Positions 54,726-63,733 of a stretch of 64,000 bases of DNA are shown here, in pieces. Made by a program: the position numbers and the translations under genes. Location: NCBI GenBank assembly GCA_028292485.1, contig JAQGMG010000005.1, positions 1 through 64,000 on the forward strand, read 5' to 3'. Each line of letters begins with the position of its first letter. The stretch's first letter is position 1. The stretch is from Rhodocyclales bacterium (lineage in GTDB: Bacteria; Pseudomonadota; Gammaproteobacteria; Burkholderiales; Rhodocyclaceae). Below the pieces are notes generated by a model. That model was given only the letters and a program-made list of their open reading frames with translations. It had not been told where the DNA came from and did not search any database.

Positions 54726-55127
54726 ATGGATACTCGCAAGCTGCAGAAAATCGTTGTCGATGCCCTTGAAGACATCAAGGCCAAGGACATCGAAGTCATC
54801 AACGTCACCAAGCTCACCTCCCTTTTCGATCGTGTTGTGATCGCCAGCGGCGACTCCAACCGCCAGACGCGCGCGCTCGCGCGCCACGTGCAGGAGAAGG
54901 TCAAGGAAGCGGGCGGGGAAATCATCAGTATCGAAGGCGAGCAGACCGGCGAGTGGGTGCTGGTCGATGCGGGCGACGTGGTCGTGCATATCATGCAGCC
55001 CGCTGTGCGCAGCTACTACAACCTCGAAGAGCTGTGGGTCGCCACGCCGGCAGCACGCCGCAAACTGATGGCCGAGCATGAGGCTGATGCCAAGTCTGGC
55101 GCGCGCGCTACTTCGCGAGCCGCGTGA
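54726..55127 (+). CDS. rsfS: Ribosomal silencing factor
   Basis: The ATG at 54726 gives 133 aa beginning DTRKLQKIVVDALEDIKAKDI. The family motifs TSLFDRVVIASGDSNRQTRAL, GEQTGEWVLVDAGDVVVHIM and YYNLEELW are intact. It binds L14 on the large subunit and blocks subunit joining in starvation. The C-terminal 20 residues are an Ala/Arg-rich extension. Position after nadD is the usual one. Confidence 0.96.
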   Translation: MDTRKLQKIVVDALEDIKAKDIEVINVTKLTSLFDRVVIASGDSNRQTRALARHVQEKVKEAGGEIISIEGEQTGEWVLVDAGDVVVHIMQPAVRSYYNLEELWVATPAARRKLMAEHEADAKSGARATSRAA

Positions 55128-55134
55128 TGCCCAT

Positions 55135-55189
55135 TTGCAACCGGATTGCAACCAGATTGAATCCGGGTTGAAGCTGAGTTGAAACCACG
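55135..55189 (+). repeat. Five 11-bp tandem repeats directly before rlmH
   Basis: Five degenerate 11-mers of the type TTGCAACCGGA run up to the GTG start codon. There is no recognisable Shine-Dalgarno sequence, and an in-frame TGA at 55175 rules out a longer protein. Confidence 0.7.
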
Positions 55190-55660
55190 GTGAAACTCAT
55201 CGTCGCGGCAGTCGGTACCCGCATGCCGGACTGGGTCGAGGCGGGCTTTCAGGAATATGCCAAACGATTTCCACGCGATTGCCTGCTCGAGCTGATCGAA
55301 GTACGCGCTGAACCGCGCACCACCGGCAAGACGCCAGCAGCAATGATGGAGCTCGAAGCGGCACGCCTGCGCCAGGCTGTGCCGGCGCGTACGCGGTTGA
55401 TTGTGCTCGATGAGCACGGTGAAGACATGACATCGCGCCGCCTCGCCGAGCGCTTGCAGAAGTGGCAGGAGGGTGGCGACGATGTGGCCTTCGTCATCGG
55501 CGGGCCGGATGGCCTGGCACCCGCACTCAAGCAAAGCGCACACGAGACGATGCGCCTCTCCAGCCTGACCTTGCCGCATGCCATGGTGCGTGTCATGCTC
55601 GCGGAAGCGCTCTACCGTGCGTGGAGTTTGTTGAACAACCACCCCTATCACCGCGACTGA
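55190..55660 (+). CDS. rlmH: 23S rRNA (pseudouridine1915-N3)-methyltransferase
   Basis: The start is the GTG at 55190; an in-frame stop lies just upstream. The 156-aa SPOUT methyltransferase has [26 protein letters not shown] (SAM knot), [25 protein letters not shown] and the C-terminal HPYHRD. It methylates pseudouridine 1915 in helix 69 of 23S rRNA. The tandem repeats upstream are unusual for this gene. Confidence 0.97.
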   Translation: MKLIVAAVGTRMPDWVEAGFQEYAKRFPRDCLLELIEVRAEPRTTGKTPAAMMELEAARLRQAVPARTRLIVLDEHGEDMTSRRLAERLQKWQEGGDDVAFVIGGPDGLAPALKQSAHETMRLSSLTLPHAMVRVMLAEALYRAWSLLNNHPYHRD

Positions 55661-55674
55661 GGCATTCGACCGCC

Positions 55675-56301
55675 ATGCCCGCCGATACTTCTCTGCCCCG
55701 TATCTACCTGGCCTCCACCAGCCCGCGACGTCGCGAACTGTTGCATCAGATCGGCATCGACTTCGATACGCTTTTTTTTCGTGCGCCACCGCGCAACGAT
55801 GACGATGTGTCCGAAGTCATCGTCGGCAAGGAAACGGCCGAGGAATATGTCCGCCGCGTCGCTGCGGCCAAGGCAGAAGGCGCGATGCGCCGCATCGTGT
55901 GGCGCAAGTTGCGCCGTCAGGCGGTCTTGTCGGCCGATACCACGCTCGAACTCGACGGCGAAATCATTGGCAAACCCGATGATGCCGAACATGCCACGCA
56001 GATATTACGCAGCCTCTCCGGGCGGGAGCATCGCGTGCTGACGGCCGTTGCCCTGGCCGATGACAGCTTCCTCACGCAACGCCTGTCGGTCAGCACGGTG
56101 CGTATGCGCGACATCAGCGATGAGGAAATCGCCGCCTACATCGAGAGCGGCGAACCCTATGGCAAGGCCGGGGCCTACGGCATACAGGGTCGGGCGGCCG
56201 CCTTCATTGCGGAAATACACGGATCGTATTCCGGCATCATGGGCCTGCCGTTGTTCGAAACCGCCGAGCTGTTGCGCGAGTTCAGTCAGTCAGAATCGTA
56301 G
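55675..56301 (+). CDS. maf: Maf-family nucleoside triphosphate pyrophosphatase
   Basis: The ATG at 55675 gives 208 aa. The motifs are LASTSPRRRELLHQIGI, ADTTLELDGEIIGKP, and GEPYGKAGAYGIQGRAAAFI. The last fits the YhdE-type branch that hydrolyses dTTP, UTP and modified pyrimidine nucleotides. It lies 14 bp after rlmH. Its TAG stop is 4 bp before a palindromic repeat of the family found in uvrA. Confidence 0.94.
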   Translation: MPADTSLPRIYLASTSPRRRELLHQIGIDFDTLFFRAPPRNDDDVSEVIVGKETAEEYVRRVAAAKAEGAMRRIVWRKLRRQAVLSADTTLELDGEIIGKPDDAEHATQILRSLSGREHRVLTAVALADDSFLTQRLSVSTVRMRDISDEEIAAYIESGEPYGKAGAYGIQGRAAAFIAEIHGSYSGIMGLPLFETAELLREFSQSES

Positions 56302-56305
56302 AGTC

Positions 56306-56340
56306 GTAGGTTGGGCATCGCTGCGCTCACCCCAACCTAC
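56306..56340. repeat. Short palindromic repeat after maf
   Basis: This 35-nt copy contains the arm sequence of the uvrA element (45988-46092) with GTAGGTT/AACCTAC ends. It lies between the convergent maf and vanZ-like genes. Confidence 0.75.
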
Positions 56341-56347
56341 CCATGCT

Positions 56348-57403
56348 TTACCGTCGCGACACGATCGCCGCGTTCGCCGACAGATAGATCAGCGCAAGAA
56401 ACGGCCAGAGAAAATCGGCCAGCCGCGTCAGTCCGTGGAAGTTGAGAAAGTGGTTCTCGTGAACGAGTCGCATCGACGTCAGTTCGAACGGATTCTCGGG
56501 TGCGATGTTCACCAGTGCCGTGCATAGCAGCAGCGCCACGCAGGCCAGGCTATGTTGCAGCCAGCCGGGCAATTGCCAGGCGATCAGCAAGGCTGTGAGC
56601 CCGATCACCAGGCCGCGCAATGCGCCCGGTGTGGCCCATTGCCAGGGGTCGGGCGGTATGATGAAGACATAGTCGGCAAGCGATCGCACGGCCAGCCCGC
56701 CGATAAGCACCAGCGCGACCAGCACGCCGCCAGGTTCGCGCATGCAGCGCTTCACGAGCAGGCCCAGCGCCAGCACATTCATCGACACGATCAACGCTTC
56801 GATCAGGACGAAGCGGTGCGCCGAGAACATGATGGCGGCAGGCAGGTCGAACAGCGGGCGCATGTCGCCGGTGCCGAACAAGGTGCTGGTAGGTTCGAGT
56901 TGTGTCAGCCACCACATGCCGACCAGGACCAGCCCGATTTCGCCGATATGGCCCGACAGGATGCGGCGACGGCGCCAGCGGTCGAGGAAGCCCCCGTCGT
57001 CGAAAATGTTGCCCCAGCGCAGCCCGATGAAGCCGCCGATCAAGCCACCGATGGTGTTGGTTGCGAGGTCGACGTTTGAAGCGACGCGCGTCGGCAGATA
57101 GTTCTGTGCAAACTCCAGCGAACCACTGAGCAATGCACATAACAAGGTCGTGGCAAGCAGCACCGAGCGCCTGTTCGTATTGCGCCCGAACGATGCGGCC
57201 AGCATGAATCCCATTGGCATGAAGCCGACGGCATTGAGCCACAAGTCGGCGAGCGTGAAATAGCGCGGCCATGGCGCAGTCAGAAAAGCGAAGGGGCCTA
57301 CACCGGTGTCGCGCCAGCCCGCAAACGGGTGAAGGCAGGCGTAGGCCGTCAGTAGTGCATAGGCCAGGGCCAGATAGCGGGGTAGCCGACGCTCATGGTA
57401 CAT
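56348..57403 (-). CDS. VanZ-like family membrane protein
   Basis: The start is the ATG at 57403 (an upstream TTG is less likely); the product is 351 aa. Residues about 1-130 match VanZ: LWLNAVGFMPMGFMLAASF, SLEFAQNYLPTRVASNVDLATNTIGGLIGG. About six more hydrophobic segments follow, so this is a longer version than VanZ itself (about 160 aa). Teicoplanin resistance should not be inferred; most VanZ-like proteins have no known role. It follows the symporter gene by 39 bp. Confidence 0.85.
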   Translation of the reverse strand: MYHERRLPRYLALAYALLTAYACLHPFAGWRDTGVGPFAFLTAPWPRYFTLADLWLNAVGFMPMGFMLAASFGRNTNRRSVLLATTLLCALLSGSLEFAQNYLPTRVASNVDLATNTIGGLIGGFIGLRWGNIFDDGGFLDRWRRRRILSGHIGEIGLVLVGMWWLTQLEPTSTLFGTGDMRPLFDLPAAIMFSAHRFVLIEALIVSMNVLALGLLVKRCMREPGGVLVALVLIGGLAVRSLADYVFIIPPDPWQWATPGALRGLVIGLTALLIAWQLPGWLQHSLACVALLLCTALVNIAPENPFELTSMRLVHENHFLNFHGLTRLADFLWPFLALIYLSANAAIVSRR

Positions 57404-57442
57404 GTCGGCTACCGGCGGCAAGGACGATCATCAGATCATCAT

Positions 57443-58969
57443 TCATACGCCGCCATGATGACCGCCGGCTGCAGGGCTGAGGTGCGATAGCGGGCGCTCG
57501 CCAGCGTGATGGGGAACCTGCCCTGTCGGCGGTTGCGGGACAGGCGGTGTGCTCACCAGCTGAGGCAGCAGGGAGAAGAGGATGAAACTCGCAAGCGAAA
57601 CCAGGAAACCGACGAAATGGGGCAACCACACCTGTGTCCAGTCGGGGCCGAAAAATTCGAGCGGAATCCAGGTTGCAAGGCCGAGCAGCATCGACATCAC
57701 CGCGCCCTGCGTCGTGGCCCGCTTCCAATACACGCCAAACACCAGCGGAACAAAGGCGGCCACCAGGGTGACCTTGTAAGCGTTTTCTACCAGGCCATAA
57801 ATCGTCAGTTTCGAGTTCATTGCGATGCAGGTGACGGCTGCCGTGAATACCAGCACTACGGCCTGCATGCTGCGCAGGAAGAACTTGTCGGTGAGGTGGG
57901 GTTTCCACGCTTTGAGAATCGGGCGCAGCAGGTTCTCCGAGAAGGTCACGGAAGGTGCCAGCAGCGTTGCCGAAGCACAGCTCTTGATGGCCGACAGCAG
58001 GGCGCCGAAGAACATGATTTGCGCAAACAGCGGCGCTTTTTCCAGTACGAGTTTTGGCAGGATGAGCTGCGTATCGGTATCGATGTACCTGCTGACGATT
58101 TCCGGCGCGATCATCACCGCGCAGTAAGCGAGGAACATCGGGATGAAGGCGAAGAAGAAATACAGCGAGCCGCCCAGCACCGAGGCCCACACGGCGATCT
58201 TTTCCGTAGCGGACGACTGCACGCGCTGGAACACGTCCTGCTGCGGGATCGAGCCGAGCATCATGGTGATCCAGGTGCCGACGAACATGACGATTGCATC
58301 GAGTTTGAACTCCGGCCAGAACTGGAACTTGCCGGCCGCGTGGGCGTGCGCGACGACGTTGCCGACGCCACCGGCCTTGCCGCCAACGTCCCAGCCGATA
58401 TAGAGCAGACCGACAACGATGACGATCATCTGGATGAAGTCGGTAATGGCCACCGACCACATGCCGCCGAACAGCGTGTAGATCAACACGGAGCCGGCAC
58501 CGAGCAGCATGCCGAGATTCTGCGAAACGGCGCCGTCAGACAGCACGAAGAACACCAGACCGAGCGCCTTGATCTGTGCGGCAACCCAGCCGAGGTAGGA
58601 AATGACGATGCAGATGGTGGTGATCAGTTCGACCGTGCGGCCGAAGCGTGCCTTGTAGTAGTCGCCAATGGTCATCAGCTTGAGGCGATACAGCGGCTTG
58701 GCGAAGAACAGGCCGACGAGGATCAGGCACAGTGACGCGCCGAACGGATCGGCCACGACGCCGTGCAGATTCTCATTGAGAAAAGTTGCCGGAATGCCCA
58801 GTACGGTCTCGGAGCCGAACCAGGTTGCAAACACCGTGGCGGTGACGACATGAAAGGGCAAGGCGCGACCGGCGACGGCATAGTCGCTGGTGTTGTGCAC
58901 GCGCATCGCCGCATACAGACCGATACCGATCGAAATCAGCCAATAGATGATGACGAAGCTGAGCAACAT
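57443..58969 (-). CDS. Sodium:solute symporter (SSS family)
   Basis: The 508-aa inner-membrane protein has about thirteen membrane segments. Motifs of the family are YAVAGRALPF near residue 32, ATVFATWFGSETVLG, the TIGDYYKARFG loop, and SAIKSCASATLLAPS in the sodium-binding region. The C-terminus is a Pro/His-rich tail (TPPVPQPPTGQVPHH). The substrate (proline, acetate, pantothenate or other) cannot be assigned. Confidence 0.9.
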   Translation of the reverse strand: MLLSFVIIYWLISIGIGLYAAMRVHNTSDYAVAGRALPFHVVTATVFATWFGSETVLGIPATFLNENLHGVVADPFGASLCLILVGLFFAKPLYRLKLMTIGDYYKARFGRTVELITTICIVISYLGWVAAQIKALGLVFFVLSDGAVSQNLGMLLGAGSVLIYTLFGGMWSVAITDFIQMIVIVVGLLYIGWDVGGKAGGVGNVVAHAHAAGKFQFWPEFKLDAIVMFVGTWITMMLGSIPQQDVFQRVQSSATEKIAVWASVLGGSLYFFFAFIPMFLAYCAVMIAPEIVSRYIDTDTQLILPKLVLEKAPLFAQIMFFGALLSAIKSCASATLLAPSVTFSENLLRPILKAWKPHLTDKFFLRSMQAVVLVFTAAVTCIAMNSKLTIYGLVENAYKVTLVAAFVPLVFGVYWKRATTQGAVMSMLLGLATWIPLEFFGPDWTQVWLPHFVGFLVSLASFILFSLLPQLVSTPPVPQPPTGQVPHHAGERPLSHLSPAAGGHHGGV

Positions 58970-59051
58970 GGCGAAAACTCCCCGCAGAATTCAGGCCTTG
59001 GCCGGCCATTGTTGATGGCCCGGATTATAACCACGGCAAGCTCACCGGCGC

Positions 59052-59543
59052 TCATGCGCTGTGTGCGTGAGCAAGCGTGGCGGCTTCCCGCGCCAGCTTC
59101 TGTATTTCGCTGACGAAGTCCGGGTCTTCACCGTGTAGCAGGGCGGGCAGGGCGCTCCTGAAATCCTCGCGCTCGCACCACTCGCGCATGAAGTCTTCCC
59201 AGGACTTCCACATGCGCAACTGCTTGCGATCCATCCGCTCCTCATACACGAGCAGGTAGGCGCGTTCGAACAGGCTGATGAGGATCGAGTACAGCGCCAG
59301 GCGACGATCGATCTGTTCTTCGGTCAGCTCGGCGGCAACGCTGGAGCGCAGCTTCAGGTCGGAATTCTGTAGCACCAGTTCCATGAAGCGCGAATAGTCA
59401 TCGGCGAGCTTGAGGTAGATTTCCTCCTCCTCGTTGGCGCGCTCGCGCCGTTGCTCGAATACGAATACGACAATGGCAAAAGGCAGGGCGACTACCGTGA
59501 CGAGGTAGCTCGCAAGCTCCATCCAGTCCTTGAATTCATTCAT
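59052..59543 (-). CDS. Membrane-anchored hypothetical protein (163 aa)
   Basis: The ATG at 59543 precedes NEFKDWMELASYLVTVVALPFAIVVFV, one membrane helix (about residues 9-30), followed by a charged, helical cytoplasmic domain with EQRRERANEEEEIY. It resembles annotated hypothetical proteins with a short anchor and DUF4760-like helices, but I cannot place it firmly. It lies between the symporter and the chemotaxis receptor genes, same strand, without overlap. Confidence 0.7.
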   Translation of the reverse strand: MNEFKDWMELASYLVTVVALPFAIVVFVFEQRRERANEEEEIYLKLADDYSRFMELVLQNSDLKLRSSVAAELTEEQIDRRLALYSILISLFERAYLLVYEERMDRKQLRMWKSWEDFMREWCEREDFRSALPALLHGEDPDFVSEIQKLAREAATLAHAHSA

Positions 59544-59647
59544 CGGCAGCCCATTCGAGATATGCGGATCCAGCATTGTTGCCGGTGCACAGTATCTCCG
59601 ATGCTTTGCGCAGCATAGCCCCGCGAGGGACTATCTTCGGGGCAGGA

Positions 59648-61267
59648 TCAGAGGCGGTAGTTGGCGACAACCTTCTGCAGGGTGCTGGCGAGTGTGTCCA
59701 GCTCGCGTGCCGATTGAGCACTTTCACGAGCGGCCGCATTGCCCTCTTCGGCCATCTGCGCGATGCGCTCCACCTGTTGTGCGATGCTGGTGCTGGCCGA
59801 ACTTTGTTCGCGGATGGCGTGGGTGATTTCACTCACCATGCCGACCGCGCTTTCGCTGCTTTCACCGATCTGGCGGATTGCGGCATTGGCTTCCGCGGCG
59901 CGGGCAACGCCGGCCGAGACACGCAACACGGCGTGCTCCATGCTCTCCACAGCGTTGCTGGCGCAGCTGCGCACCGTGTCGACCATGGACGAAATTTCGT
60001 GAGTGGATGCGGCTGTGCGCTCTGCAAGCTTGCGCACCTCGTCAGCAACCACCGCGAACCCGCGGCCCTGCTCGCCAGCACGTGCCGCCTCGATGGCGGC
60101 ATTGAGCGCGAGCAGATTGGTCTGATCGGCCACTTCGCGAATCACTGCGACAACCGAGGAGATACGGTCGCTCTGTGCTTCGAGTTCGCGGATGCGGCCC
60201 GAGGCAGCATGCACGGTTTCTGCGATGTCGTTGATGTCGCTGACAGTCTGGCCGATGACCTGCGCGCCCGATTCTGCCAGCTGGCCGGATTTGGTTGATT
60301 GCACATTGGCCTCGCCGGCGCGCTCGCCGACATGCGTGATGCTGACAGTCAGTTCTTCGATGGAAGCGGCCATGTTCGATGCCGATGCGCTTTGCTGATC
60401 GGAGGCGCGCGCTACCTGGTCAGATGACACTGCCATGTGCGAGGACGCCTGCGAAAGTTGCTGCGCGCCGTGCGCGATCGTTTTCAGATTGTTCTGCAGC
60501 TTGTCGAGCAAGCGGTTGAGCAAGCCAGCCATGATGCCGATTTCATCCTGGCTGTGGATCGGTGCGCGCGCGGTGAAGTCCTGCTGGCTTTCGATACGCA
60601 CGATCAGCTCCTGCATGCCACCGAGTGCCTTGCGAATGCCGTTGATGGTCAATATGCCGACTACGGTAGTCGCGATCAGACCCAGTACGACGGTAACCAG
60701 CGCGAGCAGTCGGGCATTGTGGGCAAAATTGTACGAGGCCTGCTCTTCACGTTTGGCAAGCTCATAGTTGTACCGGACGTGCGCATCGAGCGCGGTGGCA
60801 AGTGTGCCGGCAAGCGGCGTGAGTTCGGACTGGATCAGCGCGCGCGTGCTTTCCTGATTGCCTTCCTTGGACAGCCGCATGGCCTTGGCGACGCCAGCCC
60901 GGTAGGCCAGCATGCCCATCTTGTCGTCTGCAAGCATCTGACGATCCTTGTCATCGTCGATGAGCGCTTCGTAATCCTTGCTCAGTTGCTCGAACTTGCG
61001 GCGCTCTTCGGTAATCCTGCTTTCGATGTCGTTCTTCACGGAATCGCTGGTAGTTAGCGCCAGCATCAGGACATTGATACGCATCTCATCGACGGCCTTG
61101 CTCATCTGTTGAAGCGCCGCGATGGAAGGAATGGTGTTGGTATTGGCGTTGGCGAGCGCATTTTCGACACGCGACGCTCCCGTCAGACCGGCGATACCGA
61201 CAATCAATAGCGCGATAGCCGAACCGACCACCATGAGGGTCAGTCGCCGGGATATGGAGAGTTGCAT
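59648..61267 (-). CDS. Methyl-accepting chemotaxis protein
   Basis: The 539-aa protein has membrane segments at about 10-30 and 187-208, a periplasmic four-helix-bundle ligand domain between (about 35-185), HAMP (about 210-262) and a signalling coiled coil with the conserved tip [41 protein letters not shown]. It senses a small molecule and controls CheA. No CheA/CheW genes are here, so it is an unlinked receptor. It ends VVANYRL with no pentapeptide tether. Confidence 0.93.
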   Translation of the reverse strand: MQLSISRRLTLMVVGSAIALLIVGIAGLTGASRVENALANANTNTIPSIAALQQMSKAVDEMRINVLMLALTTSDSVKNDIESRITEERRKFEQLSKDYEALIDDDKDRQMLADDKMGMLAYRAGVAKAMRLSKEGNQESTRALIQSELTPLAGTLATALDAHVRYNYELAKREEQASYNFAHNARLLALVTVVLGLIATTVVGILTINGIRKALGGMQELIVRIESQQDFTARAPIHSQDEIGIMAGLLNRLLDKLQNNLKTIAHGAQQLSQASSHMAVSSDQVARASDQQSASASNMAASIEELTVSITHVGERAGEANVQSTKSGQLAESGAQVIGQTVSDINDIAETVHAASGRIRELEAQSDRISSVVAVIREVADQTNLLALNAAIEAARAGEQGRGFAVVADEVRKLAERTAASTHEISSMVDTVRSCASNAVESMEHAVLRVSAGVARAAEANAAIRQIGESSESAVGMVSEITHAIREQSSASTSIAQQVERIAQMAEEGNAAARESAQSARELDTLASTLQKVVANYRL

Positions 61268-61333
61268 GGGGGAGGCCCTGTTGAAATCGTATTTTCCAAC
61301 AAGTCTTAACGAACGCGGCCCGGCAGACTTGAG

Positions 61334-62275
61334 CTAAAGCCCCGGATCGCTACCGCCGCCTGCCAGCGCCGCATCGACGATGGGTCGCGACAGATGCGGC
61401 GCAAACAGCTCGATGAAGGCATAGGCATAGCCGCGCAACCAGGCATTGCGCGGCAAACCGATGCGCGTGGTTGAAGACTCGAACAGATGCGAAGCATCCA
61501 CCGCCGCGAGGCCGCGATCGATCATCGGATCGAAAGCCATGCTGGCAATGATGCCGATGCCCAGGCCCATATTCACATAGGTCTTGATCACATCCGAGTC
61601 GAGCGCCGTCAGCACCACGTTCGGCTTGAGGCCACGGCCCAGGAAGGCCTTGTTGATCAGGCTGCGCCCGGTGAAGGCAGAGTCATAGGTAATGACCGGG
61701 AATTGCGCGATGGCTTCCAGTGTCAGGGGCTGGCTGCGCAGGATCGGATGATCCGGACGCGCCACCACGCTACGGTTCCATTGCACACACGGCAGCATCA
61801 CCAGGTCCGGACTATCGGCGATGGCCTCCGTGGCAATGGCGATATCGGCTTGCCCGCGCAGCACCATCTCGCAGTTCTGCGTCGGATTGCCTTGATGCAG
61901 ATGCAACTGAACCCTGGGATAGCGCCGCACGAACTCGCCGACGACCTTCGGCAAGGCATAGCGCGCCTGGGTGTGCGTCGTGGCAATGGTCAGCGTGCCG
62001 GCTTCCTCGTTCTGGAATTCCTCACCCACCGCCCGCAGATTCTCCGCCTCACGCAACATGCGCTCAGCAATCGCCACCACCTGCCTGCCCGGCTCGCTAA
62101 TGGCCGTCAGCCGCTTGCCGTGACGCACGAAGATCTCGATCCCAAGCTCTTCTTCGAGCAGCTTGATCTGCTTGGACACGCCCGGCTGTGAAGTGAACAG
62201 CGCGTCGGCCGCCTCGGAGATGGAGAGCTTGCGCTTGGCGACTTCAAGAACGTAGCGGAGTTGTTGGAGGTTCAT
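61334..62275 (-). CDS. cysB: CysB-type LysR transcriptional regulator
   Basis: The 313-aa protein starts MNLQQLRYVLEVAKRKLSISEAADALFTSQPGVSKQIKLLE, the CysB/Cbl helix-turn-helix, then an effector domain with TTHTQARYALP, the sulfate/N-acetylserine-binding region, and GIGIIASMAFDP. It is expected to activate sulfur assimilation genes. A sulfite exporter-like gene and the start of a sulfite reductase gene are just upstream on the other strand, consistent with that role. A palindromic repeat (62307-62379) lies close upstream of the start. Confidence 0.93.
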   Translation of the reverse strand: MNLQQLRYVLEVAKRKLSISEAADALFTSQPGVSKQIKLLEEELGIEIFVRHGKRLTAISEPGRQVVAIAERMLREAENLRAVGEEFQNEEAGTLTIATTHTQARYALPKVVGEFVRRYPRVQLHLHQGNPTQNCEMVLRGQADIAIATEAIADSPDLVMLPCVQWNRSVVARPDHPILRSQPLTLEAIAQFPVITYDSAFTGRSLINKAFLGRGLKPNVVLTALDSDVIKTYVNMGLGIGIIASMAFDPMIDRGLAAVDASHLFESSTTRIGLPRNAWLRGYAYAFIELFAPHLSRPIVDAALAGGGSDPGL

Positions 62276-62306
62276 TTGGTGCTCATATGTGCGAAACGCT
62301 AATTGC

Positions 62307-62379
62307 CGTCATTCCGGCGAAAGCCGGAATCCAGTACCGTGCCTCCGAGCCTGGATCCCGGCTTTCGCCGGGATGACGG
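62307..62379. repeat. Palindromic repeat between cysB and the GIY-YIG gene
   Basis: Two inverted copies of an ATTCCGGCGAAAGCCGGAAT-type motif (about 62307-62334 and 62351-62379) form a possible stem-loop. This family is widespread in proteobacteria and similar to that at 13381-13500. Confidence 0.8.
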
Positions 62380-62384
62380 TGTCT

Positions 62385-62672
62385 TCAAGTGATCTCGTCA
62401 TACAAGTCCCGCCATTGCGGATTGGCAGTTTCGATCAATTCCAGTTTCCAGGCCCGCTGCCATTCCTTCAGTGCCTTCTCGTGGGAGATCGCACTTTCCA
62501 TGGTGCTGTGCTGCTCATACCAGATGAGCATCTTGATGCCATAACGTTTGGTGAAGCCCTCGACCAATTCTTCTTTGTGTTGCCAGACGCGCTGAACAAG
62601 GTTGGATGTAACACCTATATAAAGCGTCCCGTTACGCTTATTTGCAAGAATATAAACGCAGGGTTGTTTCAT
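62385..62672 (-). CDS. Small GIY-YIG superfamily nuclease
   Basis: The ATG at 62672 gives 95 aa starting KQPCVYILANKRNGTLYIGVTSNL, with the paired VYI and YIG motifs of the GIY-YIG fold, the catalytic Arg/His-type region QRVWQHKEE and the conserved EKALKEWQRAWKLELIE. It is a stand-alone domain of the UPF0213/YhbQ-like group. Palindromic repeats flank it on both sides (62307-62379 and 62687-62812). A role with these repeats is inference only. Confidence 0.9.
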   Translation of the reverse strand: MKQPCVYILANKRNGTLYIGVTSNLVQRVWQHKEELVEGFTKRYGIKMLIWYEQHSTMESAISHEKALKEWQRAWKLELIETANPQWRDLYDEIT

Positions 62673-62686
62673 CCCGGCTCCAGGAG

Positions 62687-62812
62687 ATAAAGGCCTCGGC
62701 TTGCCGAGCGAGCGGCCCTCAGGCAAGGCGGTCCGCGCAGAGCAGGGCTTTCGCCCGGCGAGCGGGCCAACGCAGCATGAGGGTCGCGCAGCCGGCAAGA
62801 CGAGGCCTTTAT
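62687..62812. repeat. 126-nt imperfect palindrome upstream of the GIY-YIG gene
   Basis: Arms 62687-62706 and 62793-62812 are complementary at 19 of 20 positions, and inner segments (near 62712-62721 and 62777-62787) pair as well, so a long branched stem-loop is likely. It is GC-rich and lies between the divergent GIY-YIG and tauE-like genes. Confidence 0.7.
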
Positions 62813-62911
62813 ATTACTTTTTCTTCTATTGGTGTGAATGAAACAGGGGATTGGGGATGAAAGGCCGCGCGTTATGATCCAGCCTCCCCGAATCCCTACA
62901 GATCGCGCCCC

Positions 62912-63694
62912 ATGAACCTGCTGTATCCCATCGCCGGCTTTGCCGTGGGCACCATCGTCGGCCTGACCGGCGTGGGCGGTGGCTCGCTCATGACACCCCT
63001 GCTGGTGCTGCTGTTCGGCGTGAATCCTTCCGTCGCGGTGGGTACCGATCTGCTCTATGCCTCGATCACCAAGGCCGGCGGCACGCTGGCGCACAGCCTC
63101 AAGGGCACCGTGGATTGGCAAATTACACGTACCTTGGCAACGGGCTCGTTGCCTGCGGCGGCATTGACCCTGTGGCTGGTGCATCAATACTTCCCCGGCG
63201 GCCTGGGGGGCGCTTCGAAGCTGATTTCATTCGCACTGGGTATCGCGCTGCTACTGACCGCCCTGTCTCTCGTATTGCGCAAGAAGCTGCAAGCCTTGGC
63301 GCAGAAACAGGCGCCTTCAGTGCCGAACCCGCGTCGCACTCTCTGGCTGACCGTGCTGATGGGCGCGGTGCTTGGCGCGCTGGTTTCCATTTCCTCCGTG
63401 GGGGCCGGGGCGCTAGGCGTGACGGCATTGTTTTTCCTGTACCCTGCGCTGCCCGCGCACCGCATCGTCGGCTCGGACATTGCACACGCGGTGCCGCTCA
63501 CGCTGGTGGCTGGTCTCGGCCATTGGTGGCTGGGCAGTATCAATTGGCTATTGCTTGGCAGTCTGCTGATAGGTTCATTGCCAGGTATCTGGCTCGGTAG
63601 CCATATCTCAGCGAAAGTACCGGAAAAGGTCTTGCGCCCGATTCTGGCAGGCATGCTGGTGCTGATCGGCGCGAAACTCATCGCGGCCAGTTGA
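62912..63694 (+). CDS. TauE/SafE family sulfite exporter-like permease
   Basis: The 260-aa inner-membrane protein has about eight hydrophobic segments and the two repeat motifs GLTGVGGGSLMTPLLVLLFG and SISSVGAGALGVTALFFLYP. The family exports sulfite or sulfoacetate or transports related anions. Its position 39 bp before a sulfite reductase-like gene and close to cysB supports a sulfur role, but the direction and substrate are inferred. Confidence 0.9.
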   Translation: MNLLYPIAGFAVGTIVGLTGVGGGSLMTPLLVLLFGVNPSVAVGTDLLYASITKAGGTLAHSLKGTVDWQITRTLATGSLPAAALTLWLVHQYFPGGLGGASKLISFALGIALLLTALSLVLRKKLQALAQKQAPSVPNPRRTLWLTVLMGAVLGALVSISSVGAGALGVTALFFLYPALPAHRIVGSDIAHAVPLTLVAGLGHWWLGSINWLLLGSLLIGSLPGIWLGSHISAKVPEKVLRPILAGMLVLIGAKLIAAS

Positions 63695-63733
63695 ACTCAA
63701 AGAAACAATACTGATTTACCGGAAGAGTACGCC

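Noticed and set aside
57506-58735. A 409-codon plus-strand frame opposite the sodium:solute symporter gene
   Set aside because: It is antisense to a well-supported transporter and shows only charged low-complexity sequence.
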